NCBI GenBank assembly: GCA_905178155.1
Contig: CAJINV010000001.1
Location: forward strand, 12,197,832 to 12,261,831
DNA: 64,000 nucleotides
Source of the DNA: Amoebophrya sp. A120
Taxonomy: Eukaryota; Sar; Dinophyceae; Syndiniales; Amoebophryaceae
Direction: 5' to 3'
Under the pieces are notes generated by a model, which searched no databases, was not told where the DNA came from, and worked only from the letters and a program-made list of their open reading frames with translations. The translations under genes and the position numbers were made by a program. Below, piece by piece: positions 35,355-48,143 of this stretch. Numbering within the stretch: the stretch's first letter is position 1; each line of letters begins with the position of its first letter.

Positions 35355-37697
35355 ATGAGCAATCTCCAGAAGATGGGAGATCATCAGGCGGAAGCGGCCG
35401 CCGTTTCTCCGGAGCAAATTGAGATGTACAAGGAGGTGTTGCAGCTCGGCTCGGACAACAGTCCCAACCCCCAGTTCCAGAAAGCCGTCGCGGAAACCTA
35501 TCTCGAGCTGGCCGAGGACCGTGCCTTTCTCGATTACGTGATCAACCAAGGCTGCCGGAATATGGATGTGTCAGGATCGAAATCGACAAAATCGAAAAAC
35601 TTGTGATGCATAAAATGTAGAGCACTGAAGGCCTGTATTGGGGCGCATGCATATGAGGCCGATTGTAAGCCTGTTTAGGGGTATGCAATGCGCTGCCAGA
35701 GTAGCATGACAGGAGCAGTTTTCTTTCCCAAAACAGCATGACAGACTGGATTTTGGTGCTCCCGAAATTTGTCATGCGCCAATTGAAAACTGAGGCTCTA
35801 ACTGACATCGATTTTGTGCATCACAAGTTTTTCGATTTTGTCAATTTCGATTCTGACACTCCCATACGGAAACTCTGCCGCCCGCTGCTGCGTATGGTCG
35901 AGCGCGACGCGGCGGATGTGTGGGCCTCGGTGCTGGACATATCAAGTGTAAAAATGTCTGGGTCTGGAAACTTGTAATGCTGTGCTGGGAATAGTGAATG
36001 CTCTGTAATGCACAGCCCAGCATGAGAAATATCTGCAGCGCTTTGTGTTGCGTTTTTCGCATGAGAAACTGCGTTTTTGCACGATAGGCAACAGGGTCTC
36101 TTCTTGGACACGCATCACAAACTTTTTAGCCATGCCAGACAAGCATGACAAATCTCGCAATCTTCCAGACCCAGACATTTTTACATTTGATAGGACAAGG
36201 TCGAGTCCAACAACAATGGCCACGGATTCGCGTCAGAAACGAAGAAGCAGAAGGAGCGATCGAGCGTGTACCAGCTGACCCGGGAGTCCTGCAACGCGGC
36301 ACTGCAGGCCATGATCAATTTAGCCGCCACGCGCGCGATGGCAGTGTGTTTCTTGGAACTGAATGCCCAGGTGCGAATTGCGGACTTCATCACCAGGCAG
36401 GCAAAAACCTTGCAAACCGAGGCTGCTGCCGATAAGAACAACACGACTGAAGACGAAGCAGAAAAAAAAGAGTACTACGTTTGGTTCTGTGCGAAAATCA
36501 AAATAGAATGTGAGTGCTGTGTTGCTAGGACTTATTAATATAAGTAAAATTTGACAAATTACGAGCCCCTTGTCAGGAGACAGATGATGCTGGTTAGTCA
36601 AATTTCAAGCGAGATTCTGGCACTAGTATATCGACGAAATGAAAAGGGAGACCAAAACATACAAATGCACAACATATTTATACAGGAGCCAGCGCCTGCT
36701 TCAGGAGAGCATCCAGCTGTCCGTGATGTTGCTCGGAAACCTCACCGGACTGGTGTGCCAGGCCGCGCAAGACGCCGAGCAGGACAGTTCCAAAGATGCA
36801 AACGTGCAGAAACTGCTGAATTCCGTGGTCCCAACCCTCCTGAACTTCTACCTGCAGCCCCCAATTTGCGAGAAGGACCTCTTCGTGCCCGTGGCCACCA
36901 CGCTGATTTCCGTCTGCGAACTGAAGGAAGGCCGAGCCCTGCTCGCCCAGCCCATGATTCTCGCCATCCTTGGACAGCAGCTGCTTGCGAGACAAAGGAG
37001 AAAAGACGTGCTGAAGCTGTACTGCAAGCTCGCCGCCGGCGCCGACGAGGAAGTGCACCAAATGTTATCCAGTGCGCAATTCCTCCCCCGCGTCTGCTGC
37101 TACTTCTTCGAGAAAGCGGACGTCGCCGCAGCGAAAAAACAGTCGGAGATGTTGACCGCAGCGTGCAGCGACAAGACGATGACAGCGGAACAAATTCTGG
37201 AAGAAGAGTTCCACCCGCTAGTCCTGCAGGAGGCCCAGGGCATCTCGCAGGATAGCGATATGAAGCAGTTTGGGATCGACCTGTTCTACCAGTTCACAAA
37301 AACCGAAAACGGAAGGGCCGCCCTGCGCGAGCAGCGGGTTCTGCCGGTGCTGCGCATGTGGCGAAAGAGTGAAAGGGACGCCGAGGTTCGGGGCAAGCTT
37401 CAAGTGGTTATTTCCACCGCGTCAGTTTTGCAAAAGGACGGGGACGCGGTATTGGAGACGCCGCTGCTGATCACCTGCGACAAAGACGGAAACATCCAGA
37501 GCTTACGCGCGGAAGAAGGCTCCACGCCGACGAACTGCAGCTCAGGATCTTCGCCCGCGGGCTCGTGTGGTGGAGATGCTGTTTCGTCACCTGCTGCAGA
37601 AAGAGATGCGTGGGAACAAGTGGAATCCTCGCCAGCGACATTGTTAGAAGAGGAGGAAGCTGAAGAAACCGTGGAAGAGATTGTGCCCTTGTTCTGA
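35355..37697 (+). CDS. armadillo-like repeat protein, possibly HGH1/FAM203
   Basis: Coding blocks are 35355-35560, 35872-35939, 36198-36471 and 36686-37697. They are interrupted by two introners and one ordinary GT-AG intron (36472-36685, donor gtacta). After an N-terminal MSNLQKMGDH the sequence is a helical-repeat fold: NPQFQKAVAETYLELAEDRA, AALQAMINLAATRAMAVCFL, QESIQLSVMLLGNLTGLVCQ and VPVATTLISVCELKEGRALL. The pairing of a LLGNLT helix with a later 'ATTL..V.EL.EGRALL' helix recalls HGH1, the eEF2-folding chaperone with DUF383/DUF384. Other ARM/HEAT proteins cannot be excluded. The last 70 residues are acidic and disordered (LLEEEEAEETVEEIVPLF). Confidence 0.6.
35561..35866. mobile_element. 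introner C1 in the ARM-like gene
   Basis: 306 bp between CGGAA repeats (35556-35560 and 35867-35871). The long inverted ends are TATGGATGTGTCAGGATCG on the left and CGATTCTGACACTCCCATA on the right. Next inside come AAATCGACAAAATCG-type and CTTGTGATGCATAAAA-type blocks. Removal restores G-C-R-K-L-C-R-P. No register gives GT or AG ends. Confidence 0.92.
35940..36192. mobile_element. introner A3 in the ARM-like gene
   Basis: 253 bp between GGACA repeats (35935-35939 and 36193-36197). The ends are TATCAAGTGTAAAAATG with TCTGGGTCTGGAA on the left and TTCCAGACCCAGACA...CATTTGATA on the right. Only 73 bases after introner C1. Removal restores S-V-L-D-K-V-E-S. The best register ends are GA-AG. Confidence 0.93.
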
Positions 37698-38466
37698 CCA
37701 CGACGAGAACGATTTTGCTTTTGCTGTTGGATATGGATCTCGCCGAGGAATAATTTCAAAACTTGGCACAAACAAGTAGGACCCTGCTTGCAATTGTGGT
37801 GTGCGAAAGCATCCAAAGAAGCGCATAACGAGTCTCGAAACGATCTTGACGCGATTTTACGGTGGCCTTGTTTCTCGATTGTGATCGAGGTTTACACCTA
37901 CATTGTTTTGTTCTGCCTGAACGTGCGGGATCTTTCTCAACGTAACCACTCACTCTCACACAATAAAGCAGAAACTCAAAGCCAGCGGGCACTCCTGCTT
38001 ACGATGCCTCGAATTTGAATCACCACGGCTAGACCTAAGATCTGAGAATGTAGTGGATCTTGTTCATGTTTGCATATGATTGATTTATGCAGCTGGAAAT
38101 TTTCCTCAGAGTAAACGTAATGGAAAGTTCCTCGTCATCAGATGTCGAGAAGCGAAAGCGATCTGGATGTGGTGTGTAGCAAGCACCGAATCAATAAAGT
38201 TCCGTTCCGTTGATTGTAGTGATCTTCGCTCGGCGCCAATCTCGATACGATACCAACAGCATTGCGCCAACTTCATTCAATCTCTTTTTCAACACAGGAT
38301 AGCTTGAGGCCGCAGCTACGTTCATCTAGTTTCACATTTAGTTCTATATGATATCGCAAGTGCTCCATTTTCAATTCAGGAGCGGCACAGCATCGCCTTA
38401 GCTCGCCTGGTTGCTATAGAGCTAGAGTCGATAACGACTTGAAAAGTACTTAGAAATTGCCTCAAG
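37698..38466. other. intergenic, no gene seen
   Basis: About 770 bases between the ARM-like and WW/FF genes, with nothing recognised. Confidence 0.6.
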
Positions 38467-41400
38467 ATGAGCGACCCAGCACCGACAGTCGTGCCCAAGC
38501 AGGGAACCATGACTACACCAATGAATCCTCCAGCAATTATTGGCGGAAGGAAAAGCGCGACAGGGTCGTCGAGCACAGCGGCGGCACCCACAGGCGGCGA
38601 CGATGTTGACGGTATACGGATCAATGCGGTCGTGGGAGCGAACCCGACCACTTCCGCGCCAAAAGCTCCACCAATACCACAAGGACAGACGCCTGCATGG
38701 GCCGTCCTCCTTCCGCAAATGAAGCGCCCCGTTCCGCCCCCACAAACGGGAAAGGGCGCCAGCAGCAGCAGCAGCGCGTCCTTTCAGGCAGCACCGACGT
38801 CTACTGCAGGCACCGTCGTGCAGGGTAGTTTCCAGGAGACCGAGAAACCGATTGCTGTGTTTCAGGATGGTACCGACCACATTGTTCCGGCAAGCCCACT
38901 GAAGCCCGAGCAACCGCTGATGAGCGATGATGGCGCGCTGGCCTCGCACGTGAACATAAAACCGGCGCCACTGCCCCGCTCGTCAAATCCGAAAATGTCA
39001 GCCCTTGCCCCCTTCAAAAGACCGCCGGCGCCGAAATTGCCCGGAACGCAGGCACTGATGATGACCAGCTACCTCCACGCGTCCGCCGCGGTGCCCCAGA
39101 CCAATAGCTCGTTAATCGCGGCGCATAGCTCTTTATCCAGCTCCGCCGCCGTGCTAAACGACCCCGACAACTTCCCGGAAGCCGACCGGGACGCGCAATT
39201 AGCGCAGGTGTTTCTGCAAGTCTATGGCGACGCCGCGAAAGGGAACGGCGCGGAGGGCATACAGAAGATTCTGAACCTCCCCCAGACCGCGGCGCTGCTC
39301 GGCCCGGCCTTTTTCGCTGCTGTGGCCGGGCCGCAGCTGAAGTTCCGGAACAACCGCTGGGAGCTGGTACGACTCCCGCCGACAAGAAGACCCAACTTCG
39401 GCGGCGAGGACGATGAGGAAGTCGAAAAGTACGAAAAACACACGACCAACCCTGACGGGGAAGACGGTTTCGATTTCTATCGAAACGCGAAAACCCGAGA
39501 GTGCGTCTGGGTCATACCCACCCCGGATCCGCTGGAAACAAGTAATAGGCCGCAAACTGGTGGTGGGAGTTCCTCCAGTAGCAGCAGCAGTTCTTTTCAT
39601 CAGCCCAACAACGCGATGTTCTTTCCCGGCGCGCAGCTCCCAGGTGCTGGTGGAATGATGATGCCCCCACCCCCCGGCGGCGGATTCTATCAGCAGCAAA
39701 CGCACAAGCAAGTTGTGATCGAAGACAAGCGGCCGAAGATCGGCAAGCCGGTGAACTGGCCGGCCATTGGCAGCACCGGGTGGTTTAAAGTGACCACGGA
39801 TACCGGACTGGTGTTTTACCACGAGAAGAAGTCGAAGAAGTCGTTCTGGGAATGTCCCGAGTACATCAAGACCGCACTGGAGGAAATGGAGGAAGCCGAG
39901 GCAGAAATGGACGAATTCATCATCCCCGACGACGATGCGGAGATGAGCGACGAAGTCGTGCCGCAACGGTACAACGAGGGTGAAGACGATGATCAGCAGT
40001 ACGGCGAAGATGAAGACCACGATGACATCGACTACGACGCTGGGCAATATGAAGAGGAGGTCGGCGGAGCACAGCAGGAGGGCGATGAGAACAACGAAGA
40101 AGAGGACTACAGTGACAGTGACGACGAGGAGGCGGCGAACCCTGGGCTGGACGCCTACATGAATTTCAAGCAGATGATCATAGACTTAGAACTGCTCGAG
40201 GACGAGTTCGCGACCGCGTTGCCGAAAATGCTCCACGAGGACCGGTTCAAGCAAATCGCGGCGAAGGAACGACCCGCGCTGTTCGACGTGATGAAGAAGA
40301 AAATCGTGCAGGAAAAGCACGAGAAGGAACTGAAGGAGAAGCAGGACAAGATCGACAACTTTAAAAGCCTGCTGGAGAAGAACACACGCGTTCAAGACAC
40401 TCTACGGATGTTCAAGAACCAAACCAGGCCAAACTTCAATCTCCTTTGGCGCGGTGTGGAACGCCATGTGGAGCGTGACCCCGCCTGGAAAGCGCTGGAG
40501 CGAAAGGAGCGGGAAAGGCTCATCAAGGAAGCCCTAGAGGCCGTGCAGAAGAAAACCGTAGAAGGGACCGCGGAAGCGAAGAAGGAGTTCATGGAGCAAG
40601 TGGATCTCTTTCTGCAAGTACCGATTTTTCGCTATGTTTCCTTTTTGTGATTTGATACAATGGTCACGTCTTAAGCTTTCATCTTCCTGGTGAAATGTTT
40701 TTCTTCTGAAAAAAAAATCAGAATAACTGGAACTGCGCCAGCGTCGAATTCCACCTCAAGAATTAGAATTTGAATTGTTATAAATACCATAATTACGCGT
40801 TTTTTCCCACACACTCAGGGCTTCGCCGCGCAAGCGAAGCGGGCGGAGGTCGAGGAGCGGCGGCTGCAGGAGATTTCATCCAACAAGCGGCCCAACGAGG
40901 AAAACAACAAGTACGAGCAGTTGAAGGCGAAACTGGACAACTCCACCGCGGACGTGGTGTTCCCGCAGTACGGACAACTCGCCGCGAAACTCACCCACAA
41001 GGGGCTGACCGGCGCGGAGTGCGAACACATCTACGACGAGGTGGTGCGCAAACACTTCCAGGCGAACCGGTTTGTCACCGCGAAGCGGCGGCGGGAGGAG
41101 CAGATCGAACGGAACGCGTTGGAGTTGATGGACCTGAAGAAGAAGCGACTCCAGAACGAAATCTACACCGTGGTTTCCGCGGCGATCTCCGAAAAACTGA
41201 AGGAAAAAGCCTGGACCTACGAAACAGGTCGGGAAGTCATGGAAAACAGCATTGGAGAAAAGAGATTCATGGAGAAATTCGAAACGCAACTCAGGGTATT
41301 GAATTGATAAGTTGATGGAGTTGCATTTTTTTCTTTGCAATTGCACGAGCACGAGGCAAACCGTTTAATGTTTTTTGTTTCTGATAAAGAAAAAGATGTA

Positions 41401-42090
41401 CATGCTACTCATTGAGTCGGATAATTACCTAGGATTCAGTTCGTCAAATTGGAATGCAGAAGATACCTATGTGCCTCAACAAACGTATCAAAACAGGAAG
41501 CCTTCATCAACGACGAGAGTCTCAATGTGGAACTCGACAACGTCTTCAACCGGTGGAAGGTTGAGTTCCTGGAGGAGCGGAAGAAGCTGCTTTTCAACCA
41601 GCTGCGGCTTTCTTTTGGCTCCGTGGATTCCGTCGACGAAGACTCTGTGCAACAGTTCATCCAAACGACCCCGGGTCTGCACGGCCTGGCGCAACTGTCT
41701 TTCCGCGACACAATAGTGCCGTGGTTGGAGGAGTGGCGCGGCACGGTGCAGGAGAACCTGAGCAGCAGCTTCCAGAAGTACCTGATGCAGTGCCAGTACT
41801 TTGGCGAGCTCGACGTTCACAAGTACCTCACCAACGCGGACGACTTCGCCCGGCTCGAGGCCCGGCTGGCGCAGAGCAGCCCCTTGTACGCGAAACTCGG
41901 TTTCGCGGCGGACGTCCGAACCAAACTGATCCGCGACCACATCGAAACGATTGTACGGAAAAAGCTCCAAGCCGATGAGGATGCCACCAAAGCGGACGCG
42001 TTTAGCTCCATGCCCTCGTTTTTAACGACCGAAGAAATTCAAGCGCGACAAAAAACCCACAAAACCGACAAAATTCGAGGCGGCAAGTGA
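38467..42090 (+). CDS. WW- and FF-domain protein (PRPF40/TCERG1-like)
   Basis: Exons 38467-40617, 40819-41295 and 41497-42090 with phase-0 GT-AG introns (donors gtaccg, gtattg), 1073 aa. Residues 1-290 are Pro/Ser/Thr/Ala-rich. A degenerate WW-like stretch lies at about 298-357 (DFYRNAKTRECVWVIP). A good WW domain follows at about 435-471 (GWFKVTTDTGLVFYHEKKSK then SFWECP). A Gly/Met/Pro-rich linker separates the two, and an acidic stretch follows the second. FF-type helices start near 562 (AYMNFKQMIIDLELLEDEFA) and 641 (FKNQTRPNFNLLWRGVERHV, DPAWKAL). Further Lys/Glu helices with FF character fill the remainder. WW+FF proteins of this kind bridge U1 snRNP and branch-point proteins or link transcription to splicing. 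Given the abnormal introns here, its role in splice-site pairing deserves attention. Confidence 0.75.
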
Positions 42091-42588
42091 TTTTTCTGCT
42101 GGTCCTTGATGTGTAGTGAACAGGACAAGAGATGAATCGACGTCGTCAAAGCCACAACTAAGATTTTCATGAAGCGAGTGATAGATTTTTTCACATACTC
42201 AGCAAAAAGTAGGCACAACGATGCCAAACAAAGCGAATCAACTCGAAGTAGAAGCAAGTTGCTACTCTAGAAGTAGGTGCGACGAAGCGACTTGTTGAAT
42301 GTTGTTCGGTCCCCCATCGAAGTAAGGGAGGGAAATCTTTGTTTTGTAGAGAGAGCATAGAGCAAATGCTCATTAGGAAGATCATGATCGTAACGGAGCG
42401 TGCAGGTCGTCCGGAAGAGAGAGCTCGTTTTCACCACGGACGAGGTGAATCTTGTTTGTCGCTAGCATTCATTCGGAATCGTGAACGTGCACGCCCAAAT
42501 TACAAGCTGACAGTGATGGATGAAGAAACAGTGTATGTAGAAGAAGAACAACAACTAAAATATCACGAGGGGTGCGCACGTTTAAATC
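42091..42588. other. intergenic, no gene seen
   Basis: About 500 bases with no recognised gene or repeat. Confidence 0.6.
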
Positions 42589-45500
42589 ATGACTGCATCA
42601 GAATCACCAAGTTCTGCTCAGAGACGTCCTCGACGTCTCGTCATGGCGCGGCCACTCTCCAGGACGACCCTGTGGCGCATTTTCTTCGTGACATCACTAG
42701 TCTTCACCCCGACCGCCACTAGGCGGCGCATGTTGCGGCGGGAGAAGAGGCCCCAGGAAATCGAGCAAGAGCAAGACCAGGAGCACTTAGAGCATGAGCT
42801 ACCTGCATCCCCGGTTGGTGCGGCTCCTGCGACGGAGCCGCCATCGAGTCCTTTCCACTCGGCGACCGCCGCGGTCATGTCGTTTCTTCAGACCACGCTG
42901 TCTTCAATTACCCACAGCGCAGTAGCAGACGACGAAAAGGAAGACGGACAGCACAGCGAAACGTCTGGACAGACCACCACGAAAGGGGATGTGGACGAGG
43001 ACTCAGTGCAACCAGTACAAAACACAGGGGCTGTCAACCTGGACGAGGAAGAGGATGAGTCATTCAACAACGCTGCTGCTTCTACATCTTCGAAGACAGC
43101 ACACGACGAGCCTGCGACGTCTTCAGGGCGAGAAGCTAATCCGCAGAAGGAATTGTCTCAAGCAAGCGAGGGGACCGAGTCTTCATCAAGCACAGATAAA
43201 GCTGCCTCCACGGACGACAACAAGGTGCAAGATTCACGAGTAATACCCAACGAAGAAAGTGGAAAGGTATCGAAGGAAAAAAACAATGGATTCTCGCCGA
43301 CTGACGGCAAGAAAGCCAGTGCCAGCAGCAGCAGCGAAGATAGTTGGAACACTCACGAAACAGCAACAGTAGATTCTGATAAAAAGACGCACGGAGCTCC
43401 AACTCAGCAACAGCAGGGAAGCAAAGACGAGGTGTCATCATCTACGAGAAGAGAAGACACTCAACCACACGAAGAAAGGAACAGCCCAAGCAGCACTACC
43501 GCGACAGCCACTACCACCGAGGATCCGGCACCACATGAGTACACGCCGGAGGAGCTCGGGGAAGCCGATATGCACTACGAGGACCCGGAAACATTTTACT
43601 ATTCGCGGTATGGCTATGGGAGTGTCAGGATTGAAATCGTCAGAGTTGAAATAGTTTGTCATGCATAAAATCTATACCACTTGGACCCCCAGTTTCCAAT
43701 CGGCGCATGGCAAATTTTCCTGGCCTCTGAAGCAAGTCTGTCATGCTGTTTAGGGCAAGAGGGTTCCCCCCTGTGATGCTAGCCAGCAACCCAATTTATG
43801 ACTCTTGCCAACCCTATAATCTGCTTCCTTTGCGTCCTGTGCAATAGAGTCAGTCTTTGTGTCGCATTTTATGCATGACAAATTATTTCAACTTTGCCGA
43901 TTTCAAACCTGGCACATTCATAATGGCAACGGGTATACGGAGGACGACGACGACGGGTGGGTTGACGAGCTCGAGGCGCAGTCCGATATCGACAGCACGG
44001 GCTCCTTTTTGGAACGAAAGAAAGTCACCGAGGAACGCAAAGAACATCAAGGCACCGCGGCAAATGCTGCAGCCCCCGTTACAACGGTGGATGCGGCGAA
44101 AAAGCCGAAGAGCCTGAAGAAACTGAACCAGGAGGCTGCGGACCTTGCTCGGGAGGCCTCCAGCATCATCCGTCTCAGAGAGCAGATGCACATGGGGAAC
44201 AACCTCGCCCTGTACGCGCGATCCGACCCGGCACTGTGGAAGCGCAGAGTCCCGGAGAGCGAGTCGATCCGTTCCCTGCTTTACGAGATGGGGTTCCCCA
44301 TTCGGGACGTGTCCGCCCTCACGCAGAATTTGAGCTGCAACCGGGACCTGAGCAAGAAGCGGCAACGGCTGGTGTTTGCGACGAAGCTGATCGGCCGGGA
44401 AGCGGTTGACCAGGGCAAAACCACGGCGGCCGTGGCAACTTTGGAAAACAACGTGGAACGGTTGCAAACCGAAGTGCGCCCGAATTACAAGATTGCGGAC
44501 GAAGAAGACAACGACCTGCGCCAGTGGCCGCAGAAGATGATGTTCGACAGCTTCACGGACTGGCTGAACAAAGCCGAGAAACCGGTGGTAGAGTTCAAAA
44601 AAGCGATGAAGGTGAACGCGGAGAAAATCCTCTCTTCCCGGCTGCAGGCGAAGTGCTACGGCTACACGCTGCTGAAGCACCCAAACAAGATGTATTGCCT
44701 CATGTTCACGCCCGACAACTTCGTCCACTTCACGCGGCGGAGCAACAAGTTCAAAACGGCGAATTTGCAACAGCTCGAGCACTACCGCCAGATGGCGTCC
44801 GCGCAGTACGACTGCGACAAAAAGGTGCTGGGGCTCGCGCACGACATTTTCCAGGACCAGGTCCGCACCTTGCAGAAGATCCGCAACAACATCGACAAAT
44901 ACCAGCGACTCCACGAAATCAGCGGACGGAAGTTCATCAACCTGATGAACGCCGTGCGCAGCAGGGACGATTCGTCCACCGGCGCGGTGAGTTTGCGGGA
45001 CGGGGAGCAGGTGAACCTGGCGGAAAACGCGGCCCAACTGGTCGGTTTGTCCGAAAACATCCGCGACGACGGAGTTACCAACATGGTGGAGGACCACGTG
45101 CAGCACGAGGGCGCGCGGTTGCAGGCCATGTTCTCCGGTGACACGCACCGCGTGTACGCCTGCAACAAAATCGACTGCGAGCCGGTTGCCATCCCGGGTT
45201 CGAACGGCAAGAAGCTGAAGATGTCGGACGTGAAGCGGTACGCCGCGCTGTGGACCGGCATCAAAACGCCCGTGGTCGAGCTGGGGTTGACGAAGGTGGT
45301 CCGGGACCCGGCGACGGGGAAGTTGCAGTACACGCCCAGTTATGAACTGCAAAAGTATCGTACTCGTATAAATGCATTACAAATTTCCTCAACATGAAAA
45401 ATTTGTAGTGCGGATTGACCTGCTTAAGAAAAGGATTTGCAATGCATGATTGCGATACTTTTGCATAGGATACCAGTCCGGACGACGTTGACGAGGAGGG

Positions 45501-47478
45501 GGTGCCGGTGGACCTCGACACGCCGAACGTCATGCTGATCGTGTACCCGCGGAAAACCATGAAGACCGGGCAGGCGTGGAATGTCTTGCAAAATTGGTGG
45601 AAAAAACGCTCCCCGCTGGAAACGGACTTCGAAGGCAGTCCCGGGGGCGAAGAGTCATTTGTGGAAGTCGTGGGGGAGCAGGAGAAAGGAGAGGAAAAGG
45701 AGCAGATGAATCCTGCTTCGTTTCCGTTAGCAATTACGTCACCCGACCCAACCACAGATGGTAGTGGCGACACCGATCCTGATGAAGGAGAAGCTGCGGA
45801 AGACGAAGAAGATGATGGCTCGGCTGGTCGGAAAGTCAGCACCGGTGGCTTCGCGTGGGATAATGTCGATCTGCGGGCAAGTCATGATCATGCAGACGAC
45901 CAATCTTCTTCATCTTCAACCACACATCCGTCATCCATGCTGGAAACCGCGGTGAAGCAGTCAAGCAGCAATAGTGACCTTGAGAAACTGCTTCGCGAAT
46001 TCGAATCAGAAATGCAGGCGGCTGCGAAGGAAACTGGAGCGAAGGAATCTTCTTCCAAGAAGCAGAAAGCTACAAGAGCGAAATCTGGTTCATCCCAATC
46101 GCCAAACGAGTCTGCAGATCCTACGAAGAACGCAGCGGGAGATGCAAACAGGGAGGCCGGCGGTGATGCTCGTCCGGCAGGCGGCATGAAAGCTGCAAGC
46201 AAATCTCCTGCTGATAAATCTTCTGAACCTGATGAAGGTTCCCCTGCGGAGATTGGCGGTGACGCAGACAACTCGGCTGAACAAGACCAAGACGGAGAGC
46301 TGCCAGATGGCTTTGGCACCGATGAAGACGACGCCGGCGAAGATGCAGTCGAGACCGACGCTATGGTGGACGAAGACTCCAGCATCGAGCCCACGGGCCA
46401 GCCGCAGACCAGTCAAAAGGACTGGACTGTCGAACTGCACACGACGTCAAGAACGCGCAAAAGCAAAGGAACGGGTGGAACATCATTTCTCGAGGAAAGC
46501 AAAAGCAAAACCGACCGTGCTCGTCCCTCCAGTGCAGACCACGTCGCAAAAGATGGACCTGAGTCGCGACCACAAGAGAGGAGAGCGGAGGAGCATAGAA
46601 GTCGCTCCTTGAACGAATCTCCACAAAGCCTACCTACTCCCGGACTTGCAGATCTGATCGACGACGACGTTTTTGACTACACCGCGATTTTTTCTCCCGA
46701 GGGTGTCCGCGTGTTGAAACCCGTGGTGACACATGTACGCAATAGCATGGAAGTCGAAAAAAAGAAAATGAAAGATGAGACTTCTGCGCCGATGTTGCAA
46801 GAAGAAGAAGTACTAGAGAGGAGCAGTTTAGCTTCGTCAACTTCTTTTCTGCAAGAAGGCAATAAGGACGCTGCGACGCCTCCGGCAAGTGATGAAGATG
46901 CATCTTCAACTTCTACTACTGCCACTAGCAAAGAATCGTCTGAGACGCAGCACCATGCAGAGGAAGCAGCAGCATCTCAACAGCGCATTGCTCCTCGCTG
47001 GTTCGCGCATGTCGACAACGAGTTGCGCACAGGAAGAGATCTCGTTGGCGGAGCACAAAGCGAACAAGCACCTGGTAGCAATACCAGGAAAAAAGTAGAG
47101 GAGAAATTTGACCAGCTTGGGGACGAGGCGGTGAAGTTGAAAGAGGAACACGAGAAAACCTTACGAGGTTCGACGCAGGACGGTGCTGTGGCAGCACTGC
47201 TGGATCTCGGGAGCGCGTTCGAGCAAGAGGAGGGGGCGGCAGGTGAACTACTGCAAGCCGACCAATATCAAAACCCAGCGGACAACAATGAACCTCATAT
47301 TGATAAAGCACTTCCTGTGAATTCAAATTCACACTCCAAGCACAGCGGAAATAGCGACGATGGAGCGGCGACTGCTCTCACGCCCACAACTTCTAGCGAC
47401 GATGTAGTTGACGGACAAAAAGAAGAGAACGACCACGCAAAAAAAACTGCTGATCCCGATGAGAGCTCAACTTTTTGA
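42589..47478 (+). CDS. large protein with N-terminal leader, unknown
   Basis: Coding blocks are 42589-43614, 43928-45340 and 45478-47478, separated only by two introners, giving 1479 aa in one continuous frame. A hydrophobic leader follows the second Met (ATG 42643: MARPLSRTTLWRIFFVTSLV). Residues 50-340 and about 900-1479 are acidic, Ser/Thr-rich and disordered. Between them lies a conserved-looking globular core (about 345-880), GC-rich and mostly helical. It includes SESIRSLLYEMGFPIRDVSA, FTDWLNKAEKPVVEFKKAMK, KCYGYTLLKHPNKMYCLMFT and TPNVMLIVYPRKTMKTGQAW. No family is recognised. The leader suggests secretion or a compartment. There are no transmembrane helices after it. Confidence 0.75.
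43615..43922. mobile_element. introner C2
   Basis: 308 bp between ATGGC repeats (43610-43614 and 43923-43927). The inverted ends run over 50 bases, with left landmarks TATGGGAGTGTCAGG, TTGAAATCG and GTTTGTCATGCATAAAAT mirrored on the right (ATTTTATGCATGACAAAT, CGATTTCAAACCTGGCACA, TTCATA). The ends match introner C1. Removal restores Y-S-R-Y-G-N-G-Y-T-E-D. There is no GT-AG register. Confidence 0.92.
45341..45472. mobile_element. introner B2
   Basis: 132 bp, the shortest copy, between CCAGT repeats (45336-45340 and 45473-45477). The ends are TATGAACTGCAAAAGTATCG and CGATACTTTTGCATAGGATA. Removal restores Y-T-P-S-P-D-D-V-D. Exact register ends are GT-CA or TT-AG, so not canonical. Confidence 0.92.
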
Positions 47479-48067
47479 AATGCACCCATTTTGATTTGTA
47501 GAAATGCAATCTGTCTCAAAGAATCCATTGTTTCTTGTACGAACCTATTGTTTCAACGACCCAATGAACAAGTGATTTGAAGTACAAACGAAAATTGATG
47601 AGGACGCGAAAGAGTTTTATTTCATCACACCTCCTGAACTCTTAAACAAGATCCTGTTTCTTGATCTCTTGTCTCATTCAAGTTGTTTTCTGCCGGAGAT
47701 GAATACCGATACAGATTTGTGTGTCTTCAGCACATCGGGATATTAAGACTTGCAATTTGTATCCTACCGTCACCCTCACGGGACGGCTTCCGTGTACTTG
47801 ATGAGGTTTCCATGTTCTGTGACACAAGTAAAGAAACATGCAGCTATTCTTGTGGCAAGACCAACAGATGAAGAAGGACCTGGTGATCAATTTTATTCTC
47901 TTGTCGTTTGAGGATCAGCGTGTGGGAACAAGATCCAGATGAGATTGATGGTGGTCAGATGGCAATGCGCGAGCGTTTTTCCTCCTGTCACTCAAAGTTG
48001 AGAATAAGTTTCTGTTTCATGTTCAAGTAGAAGTAACAGTAGCATTATGCACGCACGCACGCACGCC

Positions 48068-48143
<76 letters not shown>

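Noticed and set aside
43883-45352. 489-codon open frame on the minus strand
   Set aside because: Antisense of the GC-rich core of the gene at 42589-47478, and it crosses an introner boundary; no protein-like motifs.
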